Source: Streptomyces finlayi
GTDB lineage: Bacteria > Actinomycetota > Actinomycetes > Streptomycetales > Streptomycetaceae
Direction: 5' to 3'
Length of the DNA: 64,000 nucleotides
Assembly (NCBI RefSeq): GCF_014216315.1
Contig: NZ_CP045702.1
Location: 1,240,001 to 1,304,000, forward strand
The notes beneath the pieces were generated by a model that was not told the DNA's origin, searched no databases, and saw only the letters and a program-made list of their open reading frames with translations. Positions 36,808 through 45,229 of this stretch are shown here, one piece after another (position 1 is the stretch's first letter; each line of letters starts with the position of its first letter). The translations under genes and the position numbers were made by a program.

Positions 36808-37572
36808 CTAGGGCTGATCGTTCTGCAGGAAGGCCAGGGCGTCGGCGGCGAACCGTTTGTCCGTGAAGGTTCCGCTATGGCTACGGTCCTGGTAGACGAC
36901 GAGCCGGGCGTCTGGAATGCCCTTGACGGTCTGCCGGGCCAGGTCGAGTGGGTAGACGATGTCCTCCTCGCCCTGGAGGAGCAGCGTGGGCGCCTTGATC
37001 TCGCGCAATCGGCTGCGAAGGTCGAAGCCGTCCTCGGCGGCCAGCATGGTGGCGGCGTCGTGGTATTCGCGGCGGCCGTCCATGAGCCAGAGCAGGCCCC
37101 CAAGCGCCGTCCGGCCGATCGGCGAACGGGTGAGCATCTCGGCCAGTGCAGGGCTCGGCCGCTCGCCTTGCCGTGCGCGCTCGATGTAGCGGCGCTGGGC
37201 GCGCCTGCCGACCGGGCCGAGGGTGCAGGCCGTACCGCCCAGGACGAGGCGGTCGACCAGCTCGGGATGGTCGGCGGCGAGCTGGAGGGCGAGCGACCCA
37301 CCGGTGGACAGGCCCAGCACGTTCACCGGGCCGCCGAAGGTCTCCCGGATCGCTTCGGCGTGGACAGCGGCGAGCTGGGCCATCGCCGTCGTCGGCGGCA
37401 GGCCGGGCGGGCGGATGAGGAGGTGAGTGGTGAACCGCTCGGAGAAGGGTCGCAGCATCCGCAGGGTGAGCCGGCGGCTCACGCCCGTGGGGACGGCCGC
37501 CTCCGGCGTGAAGAGCAGGACGATCAACGGCGGTCCTTCGCCAGCCGACAGACAGGGCAGTCCGTGCATCAT
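36808..37572 (-). CDS. Alpha/beta hydrolase fold protein
   Basis: A 254-aa protein starting at one of two adjacent ATG codons (37572 or 37569) that overlap the stop of the upstream gene (ATGATGA pattern), indicating coupling. The fold is shown by LIVLLFTPEAA, nucleophile VLGLSTGGSLAL (GxSxG), acid TLLLQGEEDIVYPLD and His in YQDRSHSGTF. The substrate cannot be told from sequence. It forms a two-gene operon with the questin-oxidase-like gene, so it may act on the same small aromatic compound. Confidence 0.8.
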   Translation of the reverse strand: MMHGLPCLSAGEGPPLIVLLFTPEAAVPTGVSRRLTLRMLRPFSERFTTHLLIRPPGLPPTTAMAQLAAVHAEAIRETFGGPVNVLGLSTGGSLALQLAADHPELVDRLVLGGTACTLGPVGRRAQRRYIERARQGERPSPALAEMLTRSPIGRTALGGLLWLMDGRREYHDAATMLAAEDGFDLRSRLREIKAPTLLLQGEEDIVYPLDLARQTVKGIPDARLVVYQDRSHSGTFTDKRFAADALAFLQNDQP

Positions 37573-38693
37573 GACGCGGCTCCGCGGACTCCGCCGCCGG
37601 CGTCGAGGCGGGTGATGCGCCGCTGCGCGGCGAAGGCGGCGGCCGGATAGCGCGGGTCAGGCCGCAGGGCGTATTCGCGCAGGCACGCTTCGGTGAACTT
37701 GATGACGTGCTCGTCGCCGTGCTCGGCGGCGCGGGCGCCCAGCTCGTCCAGTGGGGGCAGATCCGGTATCTCCGACTGCCAGGCCGCCGTGCCCTCGTCG
37801 CGCCGGTCCGAGGTGAAGGCGAACAGGAACGCCGACTGCACCTGCCAGAGCCGGGCCAGCGTCGGCTCGTACAGCTCCTGCGGTAGATGCGGGAGTACGA
37901 GGCGGATGGCGGCGGGGGCCGTGACGCCGTGGATCAACGGGACGGGGTACACCTCGGGGTGGCCGAGATAGACATCGGCGAACTGGGCCGTCATCTCGCT
38001 CAGCAGCCGGGGTGCCTGCTGCGGGGCCAGCATTACCAAGGACTCGCCGTAGCCGGGGAGTTCGGCGAGCGTGTCCAGGCGCCGGCGGGCGGTACCCGGC
38101 CCCATCGCGTCGTCGAGCGGTACGCGGGGCAGCGTGGCGACCGCGTCGGGCAGCTCGTGGGGGCCGTGCAGTCGCGGGCGGCCGGGGAGTTCGCTGTAGC
38201 GGGCCGCCCAGTAGGCCAGGCCGCGGGCCAGTTCCTTCAGCTGGAGCGCTGTGCTTCTGTCGCCGGTCGCGTACAGGCCGCGTACGGCGTGCGCGGTGCG
38301 GATGACCCCGTGGGTCAGGCCTGCGAACAGCCCTGGAAGCAGGCGGGGCCACCAGCGCACGAGCACCGCGCGCCAGTGCGCCCCGGCCAGTTCGCGGACG
38401 AAGAGCCGCTCCCAGTCCCCGGCCCGCCGGAAGGTGCCGAGGGCGGGGCGCCACGAGGACTCGTCCGCGGGGTCCAGGGCGAAGCCGGCGGCGGGAGGCT
38501 CGTGGTGTTCCATCGCCCTCCGGTAGCGACCTACCCACCGGGCGACTTCGTCCACTTGCCCGAGCAGGGCGAGCGCCTCGGCGCCCATCGGGCCGTGGTT
38601 GGCGAGATCCACGCCCTGTCCTCGCTCGTATCCCAGGTCGTCCATGCGTTCCAGGGCGTCATTGAGCGCATCGCTGTAGCTGATCGACGGCAT
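37569..38693 (-). CDS. Questin oxidase-like (DUF4243) protein
   Basis: A 374-aa protein; GGAGG lies seven bases before ATG 38693 (the frame is open 13 codons further). Family pattern: LANHGPMGAEALALLG, VGRYRRAME, a long all-helical body with WWPRLLPGLFAGLTHGVIRTAHAVRGL (GxTHGxIR-H, the family's core), HGVTAPAAIRLVLPHL and a C-terminal FTEACLREYAL. Fungal questin oxidase opens an anthraquinone ring by Baeyer-Villiger-type oxidation. In bacteria the role is open. It is divergent from a MarR regulator whose palindromes lie in the shared promoter, so it is likely repressed until an aromatic ligand appears. Confidence 0.82.
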   Translation of the reverse strand: MPSISYSDALNDALERMDDLGYERGQGVDLANHGPMGAEALALLGQVDEVARWVGRYRRAMEHHEPPAAGFALDPADESSWRPALGTFRRAGDWERLFVRELAGAHWRAVLVRWWPRLLPGLFAGLTHGVIRTAHAVRGLYATGDRSTALQLKELARGLAYWAARYSELPGRPRLHGPHELPDAVATLPRVPLDDAMGPGTARRRLDTLAELPGYGESLVMLAPQQAPRLLSEMTAQFADVYLGHPEVYPVPLIHGVTAPAAIRLVLPHLPQELYEPTLARLWQVQSAFLFAFTSDRRDEGTAAWQSEIPDLPPLDELGARAAEHGDEHVIKFTEACLREYALRPDPRYPAAAFAAQRRITRLDAGGGVRGAAS

Positions 38694-38718
38694 ATGAGAT
38701 CCTCCGCAGAGCCAAACA

Positions 38719-38734
38719 GTTTGGATATCCAAAC
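38719..38734. promoter_or_regulatory. Operator palindrome O1 (MarR-type)
   Basis: A perfect 16-bp palindrome GTTTGGATATCCAAAC sits midway between the divergent questin-oxidase-like and MarR genes. MarR dimers typically bind such 16-18-bp palindromes and close both promoters. Confidence 0.75.
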
Positions 38735-38744
38735 CATATACACT

Positions 38745-38758
38745 TGTAGCATGCTACA
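38745..38758. promoter_or_regulatory. Operator palindrome O2 over the MarR start codon
   Basis: TGTAGCATGCTACA is a perfect 14-bp palindrome that includes the ATG at 38751. It could be a second, lower-affinity autoregulatory site or a chance palindrome. Its different core makes binding by another regulator possible. Confidence 0.5.
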
Positions 38759-39242
38759 GAGCGAGAACGCCGGGAAGACGTCACGGAAGCCGACCCCGGA
38801 TGAGCTTGAGGTCGCCGGTCTCGTACCGCTGCTGGAGCCCTTCTTTCGCGGTTCGGTCGTACGCGATCTGATGCCGGAGCCCTTGCGAGACGCCATGGAA
38901 GCGCATGGCCTGACGCCTCGCCACGGCGCCGTACTGCCCCAGTTGCTGGCCGGACAGCCGCTGACCGTCAGCGAGATCGCCCGACGGCTTCAGGTGTCAC
39001 TGTCCACCGCCAGCGAACTGGTCGGAGCTCTGAGCCGGGCCGGCATCGTGGATCGGGCCGAGGATCCGACGAACCGCCGCCGCGTCCTGGTGTCCCTGGC
39101 CGAGGAACACCGCCTGCCGCTCGAAGCCTTCATCCTTCGGCGGACCGAGCCGCTGCTACGCGCGCTGGAGGGGCTGTCGCCCGACGAGAAGGCGGGATTC
39201 CTGACCGGGCTCACGGCCTGGGTCCGCGAAGTGCAGAAGTGA
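38751..39242 (+). CDS. MarR-family transcriptional regulator
   Basis: A 163-aa winged-helix regulator starting at ATG 38751. It has no good ribosome-binding site, so the mRNA may be leaderless or start within the operator. Helix-turn-helix and wing: LTVSEIARRLQVSLSTASEL then VGALSRAGIVDRAEDPTNRR and RVLVSLAEEH, the DxRxx-like pattern of the MarR wing. Long N- and C-terminal helices (FFRGSVVRDLMPEPLRDAM, LLRALEGLSPDEKAGFL) would form the dimer. It is divergent from the questin-oxidase/hydrolase operon, its probable target. Confidence 0.88.
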   Translation: MLQSENAGKTSRKPTPDELEVAGLVPLLEPFFRGSVVRDLMPEPLRDAMEAHGLTPRHGAVLPQLLAGQPLTVSEIARRLQVSLSTASELVGALSRAGIVDRAEDPTNRRRVLVSLAEEHRLPLEAFILRRTEPLLRALEGLSPDEKAGFLTGLTAWVREVQK

Positions 39243-39312
39243 GCGTGTTGCGCGCGCTCCCGCAGGCGAGCGCTGGATGCCGAAGCTGGCACTGAGAGGT
39301 CTGGACAACGAA

Positions 39313-39341
39313 GAAGGCCCAGGTCGTCGACCTGGGCCTTC
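39313..39341 (+). terminator. Hairpin terminator after the MarR gene
   Basis: Perfect 13-bp arms GAAGGCCCAGGTC and GACCTGGGCCTTC with a 3-base loop. Confidence 0.85.
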
Positions 39342-39347
39342 GCTGAA

Positions 39348-39372
39348 GAGCGGATGACGGGAATCGAACCCG
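39348..39372 (-). tRNA. tRNA 3'-end remnant (possible att core)
   Basis: GAGCGGATGACGGGAATCGA and the next five bases are the reverse complement of a tRNA T-arm and acceptor 3' half (CGGGTTCGATTCCCGTCATCCGCTC). Beyond 39372 the match to a tRNA stops: there is no anticodon arm, so this is not a working gene. Tyrosine integrases of actinomycete integrative elements use exactly such tRNA 3' ends, which makes this a candidate attachment-site scar. Confidence 0.6.
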
Positions 39373-40134
39373 AGCTATAAGCCGGGGGAGCTCATGGCGC
39401 CTGCTCCGGCCGACGCCGGCCAGGGGTGAGGCACGGTGAGCGCCACCCCGGGGTCGAGCCGCTCCCTGGTGTCCGAGCCAGGACTTCGGGCCGCATAGAG
39501 CCGAAGGTGTCATCATCGCCCCTGGGAATGCTCTGGGACTTTTCTGGGACTTCCGGCTGCATCAACAGACATGACCGTGAAACAGCCGAAAGAACATCTA
39601 TGCAGGTCAGCGACTCACAACCACCCAGACCGGCAGGTCACGGGCCTGGCTGATCTCTTCCGCGACATCTGAGAATCGCAAGAAAGAGCACCGTCTCACC
39701 CCTCCTCGCCTGCATGCGCGTGAGGAGGGGAGGGGTGTGACGGGGGCTCCGAAACTTCGAACCGGGGCGACGGTTTCCGAGCACCGAACTCTTCACATGA
39801 TCAGTCATCGGGGACACGTCACAGAACGCCCAATCCGCCGAACTCACGGGTCACCCGAGTTTCCGGCTGCTCCCCGCAGTCCGGCCGATCGCCGGGGGAT
39901 GGTCCGGCGCAGGCCGTTACTCGCTGGTAGCCCGCCGATGGGCCGATCCGTCTCAGGTGCACGACTGCTGCTTCCGCCGCGCGGGCAGCGCGGACGAGCG
40001 AGGCCGACGCAGGGGCCGCCTGAGCCGCGATCCGGGTCGGCGGGATTCCGTCGTTGAGCCAACCCGGCAGACCGGTGTGACCGCATTGATCACGTGCCGA
40101 CAGTTTGCCGGGGACCCTCCGGTAGCGTCAGGGT
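39373..40134. other. Intergenic with repeat copy B
   Basis: Holds repeat copy B and the promoter region of the RNase J gene. No protein-coding frame with a recognisable product was seen. Confidence 0.4.
39533..39825 (+). repeat. Dispersed repeat, copy B (att-arm-like)
   Basis: Begins CTCTGGGACTTTTCTGGGAC, as in copy A, then follows it through GTGAAACAG, GGCAGGTCAC, CTCTTCCGCGACATCTGA and CACATGATCAGTCATCGGGG. It lies 160 bases from the tRNA remnant. Paired TGGGACT units about 11 bases apart would suit integrase arm sites, though this is only inference. Confidence 0.65.
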
Positions 40135-41820
40135 ATGAGTCATCCCCATCCAGAGCTGAAAACTGCCCCGCCGTTGCCCAAGGGAGGCCTCAGGGTCGTC
40201 GCCCTCGGTGGCCTGGGTGAGATCGGCCGTAACATGACGGTCTTCGAGTACGCGGGCAAATTGCTGATTGTCGACTGCGGAGTGCTGTTCCCCGAGGAGA
40301 ACCAGCCCGGGGTCGATGTCATCCTTCCCGACTTCACCTCCATCCGGGACCGCCTGGACGACATCGTCGCCGTCGTGCTGACGCACGGCCACGAGGACCA
40401 CATCGGCGGCGTGCCCTACCTGCTGCGTGAGCGGGCGGACATTCCGGTCGTCGGCTCGAAGCTGACGCTGGCGTTCCTGGAGGCCAAGCTCAAGGAGCAC
40501 GGCATCAGGCCGCGCACGGTCCGGGTGCGTGAAGACGACCGGCGGAGCTTCGGACCCTTCGAGTGCGAGTTCATCGCGGTCAACCACTCCATCCCTGACG
40601 GGCTCGCGGTCGCGATCCGTACCGGCGCGGGCCTGGTCCTGCACACCGGTGACTTCAAGATGGACCAGTTCCCGCTGGACGACCGCATCACCGACCTGCG
40701 CGCCTTCGCCCGGCTCGGCGAGGAGGGGGTCGACCTGTTCCTCACCGACTCGACCAACGCCGAGGTGCCGGGCTTCACCACATCCGAGCGCGAGCTGAAC
40801 CCCGCCATCGAACAGGTCCTGCGCACCGCGCCACGCCGGGTCATCGTGTCCAGTTTCGCCAGCCACGTGCACCGTATCCAGCAGGTGCTGGACGCCGCTC
40901 ACCAGCACGGACGCAAGGTCGCGTTCGTGGGCCGGTCGATGGTCCGCAACATGGGCATCGCCCGGGAGCTGGGCTATCTCAAGATTCCGTCCGGTCTGGT
41001 GGTCAGCACCAAGGAGCTCGAGAAGCTGCCGGACCACAAGATCACCCTGATCTGCACCGGCTCGCAGGGCGAGCCCATGGCCGCCCTCTCCCGCATGGCC
41101 AACCGCGACCACGTGATCCGCATCGGCAAGGGCGACACCGTCCTGCTCGCCAGCTCCCTGATCCCCGGCAACGAGAACGCGATCTACCGGGTGATCAACG
41201 GGCTGACGCGATGGGGTGCCAACGTCGTCCACAAGGGCAACGCGAAGGTGCATGTCTCCGGGCACGCCAGCGCGGGTGAGCTCGTCTACTGCTACAACAT
41301 CGTCAAGCCCCGCAACGTCATGCCGGTGCACGGCGAGTGGCGCCACCTGCGCGCCAACGGTGACCTGGCCATCCGTACCGGCGTCGACCCCGACCGGGTC
41401 ATCCTCGCCGAGGACGGAGTCGTCGTCGACCTCGTCAAGGGACGTGCGTCGATCACCGGCAAGGTGCCCGCGGGCAACGTCTACGTGGACGGCATGACCG
41501 TCGGCGGTGCCACCGAAGCCTCCCTCAAGGACCGCGTCACCCTCGCCGAGGAAGGCGTCGTCACCGTCGTGGCGATCGTCGACTCCGGTACAGGCGCCCT
41601 CGCGGAGCCCCCGGACTTCCTGGCCCGGGGCTTCGTCCACGACGACACCACCTTCGAGCCGGTCATCCCGGTGATCGAGAAGACCCTGGCCAAGGCAGCT
41701 TCGGAGGGCGTCGGGGACGCGCACCAGTTGGAGCAGCTCATCGCCCGCGCCGTCGCGTCCTGGGCGTTCCGGACCCACCGCCGCAAGCCGCTCATCATCC
41801 CCGTCGTCATCGACGCGTGA
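40135..41820 (+). CDS. rnj: Ribonuclease J (probable second copy)
   Basis: A 561-aa metallo-beta-lactamase/beta-CASP ribonuclease starting at ATG 40135. Active-site motifs are LTHGHEDHIGGVPYLL, the metal ligand HTGDFKM, the DSTNAE block, beta-CASP motifs ASFASHVHRIQQ and TGSQGEPMAALSRM, and VHVSGHASAGEL near the end. The C-terminal domain follows after MPVHGEWRHLRANG. RNase J processes and degrades mRNA and matures rRNA in Streptomyces. The housekeeping copy normally lies beside dapA; no dapA is present here and the sequence differs at many positions from the form I remember, so this is likely a paralogue. Confidence 0.92.
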   Translation: MSHPHPELKTAPPLPKGGLRVVALGGLGEIGRNMTVFEYAGKLLIVDCGVLFPEENQPGVDVILPDFTSIRDRLDDIVAVVLTHGHEDHIGGVPYLLRERADIPVVGSKLTLAFLEAKLKEHGIRPRTVRVREDDRRSFGPFECEFIAVNHSIPDGLAVAIRTGAGLVLHTGDFKMDQFPLDDRITDLRAFARLGEEGVDLFLTDSTNAEVPGFTTSERELNPAIEQVLRTAPRRVIVSSFASHVHRIQQVLDAAHQHGRKVAFVGRSMVRNMGIARELGYLKIPSGLVVSTKELEKLPDHKITLICTGSQGEPMAALSRMANRDHVIRIGKGDTVLLASSLIPGNENAIYRVINGLTRWGANVVHKGNAKVHVSGHASAGELVYCYNIVKPRNVMPVHGEWRHLRANGDLAIRTGVDPDRVILAEDGVVVDLVKGRASITGKVPAGNVYVDGMTVGGATEASLKDRVTLAEEGVVTVVAIVDSGTGALAEPPDFLARGFVHDDTTFEPVIPVIEKTLAKAASEGVGDAHQLEQLIARAVASWAFRTHRRKPLIIPVVIDA

Positions 41821-41851
41821 GCGGCCGGGAGAAGAACCTGAAGGTGAACGG

Positions 41852-42559
41852 ATGAGCGCGCGTTTCCAGGAGATCGACTGGCGCCCGACACCCATGGGTG
41901 ACATCAGCCTGCGACGCCGGCGGGATCCGGCGTCGGGCGTCGATGTGCACGAGGTGAAGCTGGGCGACGAATTCCTGATGTCCAGCCTCTTCACGGCGGG
42001 CGAGATCGCGCTCACCCGACTCGGTCTCGCCGGGGCGACGGGTGACGAACTGGACGTCGTGGTGGGCGGGCTCGGCCTCGGCTACACCGCCCGCGCGGCC
42101 CTGGACGACCCACGCGTACGCTCGCTCGTCGTGATCGACGCTCTCGCCGAAGTGATCGAGTGGCACGAGCGGGGACTGGTGCCGCTGGGCAGTGGTCTGG
42201 CGTCCGATCCCCGCTGCCGCCTGGCCCATGGCGACTTCTTCGCGATGGCCGCGGACTCAGCCCTGGATCCGCAGGATCCGGACCGCCGGTTCGACGCGAT
42301 CCTGCTGGACGTGGACCACTCGCCCCGCCATGTGCTGCATCCGAGCCACGCGGCGCTGTACCGGCCCGACGGGCTGCGGGCCCTCGCCGGCTGTCTCCGC
42401 CCCGGCGGCGTCTTCGCCCTGTGGTCGAACGACCCGCCGGACGAGGAGTTCATGTCCGTACTCCGGGACGTCTTCACCGGAGCGGAAGCCCACGTCGTGG
42501 AATTCGAGAACCCTCTGCAGGACGGGACCGCGACCAACACCGTGTACGTGGCGCTGTAG
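41852..42559 (+). CDS. Spermidine synthase-like / SAM-dependent methyltransferase
   Basis: A 235-aa Rossmann-fold protein. It shows VHEVKLGDEFLMSSLFTAGE, then the SAM-binding-like VVVGGLGLGYTARAALDD, the acidic strand-2 end VVIDALAEVIEWHE and FDAILLDVDHSP, as in the spermidine synthase/PapS-type superfamily. A GDE of the classical aminopropyltransferase active site is not obvious, so the reaction is open. It lies 31 bases after the RNase J stop on the same strand, so co-transcription is likely, and ends before a strong terminator. Confidence 0.82.
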   Translation: MSARFQEIDWRPTPMGDISLRRRRDPASGVDVHEVKLGDEFLMSSLFTAGEIALTRLGLAGATGDELDVVVGGLGLGYTARAALDDPRVRSLVVIDALAEVIEWHERGLVPLGSGLASDPRCRLAHGDFFAMAADSALDPQDPDRRFDAILLDVDHSPRHVLHPSHAALYRPDGLRALAGCLRPGGVFALWSNDPPDEEFMSVLRDVFTGAEAHVVEFENPLQDGTATNTVYVAL

Positions 42560-42582
42560 GGACCGGGACCCGGAGACACCAG

Positions 42583-42616
42583 GCCCCCTTCTGACCGAAC
42601 ACTGTCGGAAGGGGGC
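42583..42616. terminator. Bidirectional terminator
   Basis: Arms GCCCCCTTC and GAAGGGGGC around a 16-base loop with further pairing. It lies between two convergent genes and can serve both. Confidence 0.75.
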
Positions 42617-42684
42617 TTCTCGTTAGGTGACGATGTACCGGGGAGGGCGACGGGCGCCGTCCTGGGCCTCCTGGCCCTCCTGGC

Positions 42685-44130
42685 TCAGTGGGCGACGGGT
42701 ATGTCGGCGCGCTCGGCGGCGGCGTTCCCCGCGTCGGAGGTCGGCCCACCGTCCTTTCGGGACCTGAGGCCGAACGCCCCTACGGCGGCGGCGAGTACGG
42801 CCGTGGCGAACGGGACGAGCAGGCCGGTCCGGTAGCCGTCCAGCAGGGCGGCCGGTGTGTCCCCGCGAGTAGCTGCGACGCTGACGGCCGTGACGGCGGA
42901 GAGACCGACAGCGGCGCCGAACTGGAAGGCCGTGTAGAGGAGACCGCCCGCAAGGCCTTGCTCCTCGTCCGCGACTCCCTCGGTAGCCACGATGGTGAGG
43001 GGGCCGTAGGCCATGGAGAAGGCGAGCCCGAGGATGATCAGGCTCGGGAACATCGCCCCGTAACTCCAGTCGGCGCCCAGCGGGAGGAACAGCCCGTAGG
43101 AGAGGGCGGCGAGCGCGAGGCCGCCGAATATCACCTTGGCGTTGCCGAAGCGGAGGACGAGGCGCGGAGTCAGCGTCGGCGAAAGGACCGCGTCGATGCC
43201 GATGACCAGCATCGCCAGGCTCGTCTGCAGCGTCGTCCAGCCGCGCAGTTCCTGGAGGTACAGCACCACCAGGAACTGGAAGCCGAAGAAGCCGGCAGCG
43301 AACAGCATGGCGGAGACGTTCGCCCGCACCAAGGGGCCGTTGCGGAAGATCCCCAGGCGCACCAGCGGTTCGGGGGACCGCCGTTCGATGAGGACGAAAG
43401 CCACCAGGAACGCCAGTCCGGCAGCGAGCGTGCCGACGCTGGAAGCCGCTCCCGCGTGTGCCGCGCGCTCGACCCCCAGCACGATCAGCACCAGTGCGGC
43501 GGTGACGGTGAGCGCGCCCGCCCCGTCGAGGCGTCTCCCCAGCCTTTCGGGACGCGCCGAACGGGGGACGAACACGAGGGCCGCGACGAGTACGACGAAG
43601 GACAGTACGACCGGTGCGAAGAAGACCCAGCGCCAGCCGATGGCGGTGAGCAGTCCGCCCGCGACCAGTCCGATCGTGAAGCCTCCCGCGGCGGTCCCCG
43701 AGTAGATGAGCAACGCCTTGTTGCGATCCGGGCCTTCGGCGAAGCCGGTCGTGATGATAGAGAGACCCGCCGGGGTCATGAACGCGGCGGCCACTCCCGT
43801 GACGAACCGGGCGACGATCAGCATCCAGCCTTCGGTGGCGAAACCACCCAGGCCGGAGAACAGCAGGAACACCGTGAGCCAGAACACGAACATCCTGCGT
43901 CGCCCGAACAGATCGGCCGCCCGTCCGCCGAGCAGCATGAAGCCGCCGTAACCGAGTACGTAGGCGCTCATGACCCACTGCAACTCCCCCGTGGAGAGCC
44001 CCAGATCGGCACGGATCGACGGAAGGGCCACATTGAGCATGGCCACGTCGATGCCTTCGAGGAAGATCGCACCGCACAGCACGAGCAGGATGCCCCACTT
44101 CCGCGCGTCCAGCCCGCTTGATGCTCTCAT
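42685..44130 (-). CDS. DHA2-type MFS drug exporter (EmrB/QacA-like)
   Basis: A 481-aa integral membrane protein; GGAG lies nine bases before ATG 44130. About 14 hydrophobic segments can be counted, starting WGILLVLCGAIFLEGIDVAM. Motif A is seen as GGRAADLFGRRRMFV and motif C-like as VTGVAAAFMTPAGLSII, with the DxAMLNVALPSI stretch typical of this family. It probably exports a small hydrophobic compound with proton entry. The divergent LysR gene and the inverted repeat between them suggest ligand-controlled expression. Confidence 0.9.
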   Translation of the reverse strand: MRASSGLDARKWGILLVLCGAIFLEGIDVAMLNVALPSIRADLGLSTGELQWVMSAYVLGYGGFMLLGGRAADLFGRRRMFVFWLTVFLLFSGLGGFATEGWMLIVARFVTGVAAAFMTPAGLSIITTGFAEGPDRNKALLIYSGTAAGGFTIGLVAGGLLTAIGWRWVFFAPVVLSFVVLVAALVFVPRSARPERLGRRLDGAGALTVTAALVLIVLGVERAAHAGAASSVGTLAAGLAFLVAFVLIERRSPEPLVRLGIFRNGPLVRANVSAMLFAAGFFGFQFLVVLYLQELRGWTTLQTSLAMLVIGIDAVLSPTLTPRLVLRFGNAKVIFGGLALAALSYGLFLPLGADWSYGAMFPSLIILGLAFSMAYGPLTIVATEGVADEEQGLAGGLLYTAFQFGAAVGLSAVTAVSVAATRGDTPAALLDGYRTGLLVPFATAVLAAAVGAFGLRSRKDGGPTSDAGNAAAERADIPVAH

Positions 44131-44223
44131 GGCGATGAACTCCTTCTGAAAAGGGTGAGGTCGTGCGATGCCTCCAGCCTTCGCGACGCCGTGGCCGGGA
44201 ACAACGGCGAAGATCGCAACGTT

Positions 44224-44242
44224 CGGTAAGCCAGCCTTACCG
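44224..44242. promoter_or_regulatory. LysR operator candidate
   Basis: CGGTAAGCCAGCCTTACCG is an interrupted perfect palindrome with 7-bp arms and a 5-bp spacer, in the 142-bp divergent promoter region. LysR proteins bind T-N11-A-type dyads of this shape. Confidence 0.7.
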
Positions 44243-44272
44243 ATCCTCTTCCCGGCCACCCCGGAGGCGTGC

Positions 44273-45199
44273 GTGGACCAGAGCGAGCTCCACTCCTTTC
44301 TCGTGCTCACCGAGGAACTGCACTTCGGCCGCACCGCCGACCGTCTGCGTCTCTCCCGTGCCCGGGTGAGCCAGCTCATCCAGAGGCTGGAGCGCCGCGT
44401 GGGAGCTCCCCTGTTCACGCGAACGAGCCGACGCGTGGCCCTCACCCCTCTCGGCATCCGGCTCCGTGACGATCTCCAGCCGCACTACCGCGGGATCGAG
44501 GACGCCCTGGCGCGCGCGGTGACCGCCGCGCGCGCGGTCGAGGGGGTGCTGCACGTCGGCTTCTCGACACCGCTGGCGGGAGAGATGGTGATGAAAGCGA
44601 CCGAACGGCTGCGCGTCACCCACCCCGAACTCGTCGTCGAGGTGTGCGAGGTGCCCCTCTGCGACCCGTACGGAATGCTGCGCCGGGGCGAGTACGACAT
44701 GCAGCTGACGGACTTTCCCAGCCACGAGGACGACCTGACGCGCGGCCCCACGCTCCTCACCGAAGGCAGGGTGCTGGCCGTCGCGACGGGACACCGCCTG
44801 GCCGGACGGAGCAGGGTGACCCTCGACGATCTGGCCGGTGTGCCGTTGCTGACCGTCGCGGGTGATCTTCCGGACTACTGGCTGGAGCATCAGGTGCCGA
44901 CGCGCACGCCCAGCGGCCTGCCGATCGGACGGGGCCCGTCCGTCACCAATTTCCAGGAGGCGCTGACGCTCGTCGCCGGAGGGCAGGGAGCCTTGCTGGC
45001 GGGAGCACATGTGGCGCTCTACCACGGGCGTCCCAGCATTTCCTACGTTCCGGTGGAGGAGGGCACTCCGCTCGGGTACGGCCTGATGTGGCGGTCCGGC
45101 GGCAGCAACCGGGCCATCGAGCTCTTCGGTCGCACGGCTCACGAGGTCGCACGCGGCATGGTGCCGGCCGATGGTGTGGCGACGGGGGCCCGGCGGTAG
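44273..45199 (+). CDS. LysR-family transcriptional regulator
   Basis: A 308-aa protein; GTG 44273 follows GGAGG by five bases. N-terminal helix-turn-helix: SELHSFLVLTEELHFGRTAD, RLRLSRARVSQLIQRLERRV, GAPLFTRTSRRVALTPLG. The effector domain (VLHVGFSTPLAGEMVMKATE onward) has the usual two-lobe pattern with LVVEVCEVPLCDPYGMLRRG. It is divergent from the MFS exporter. The probable role is activation of the exporter when an inducer binds. Confidence 0.9.
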   Translation: MDQSELHSFLVLTEELHFGRTADRLRLSRARVSQLIQRLERRVGAPLFTRTSRRVALTPLGIRLRDDLQPHYRGIEDALARAVTAARAVEGVLHVGFSTPLAGEMVMKATERLRVTHPELVVEVCEVPLCDPYGMLRRGEYDMQLTDFPSHEDDLTRGPTLLTEGRVLAVATGHRLAGRSRVTLDDLAGVPLLTVAGDLPDYWLEHQVPTRTPSGLPIGRGPSVTNFQEALTLVAGGQGALLAGAHVALYHGRPSISYVPVEEGTPLGYGLMWRSGGSNRAIELFGRTAHEVARGMVPADGVATGARR

Positions 45200-45229
45200 G
45201 CCGGTGCCTGGCTGAGGAGGTTCTGTAAG

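Noticed and set aside
39348..39372. A complete tRNA gene
   Set aside because: Only the T-arm and acceptor 3' half match; the D and anticodon arms are absent, so it is listed as a remnant.
40090..42015. 641-aa minus-strand frame opposite RNase J
   Set aside because: Shadow of a strongly conserved gene; no motif and spans the intergenic region too.
42688..44121. 477-aa plus-strand frame opposite the MFS exporter
   Set aside because: Asp/Glu/Arg/Gly low-complexity shadow of a membrane protein.
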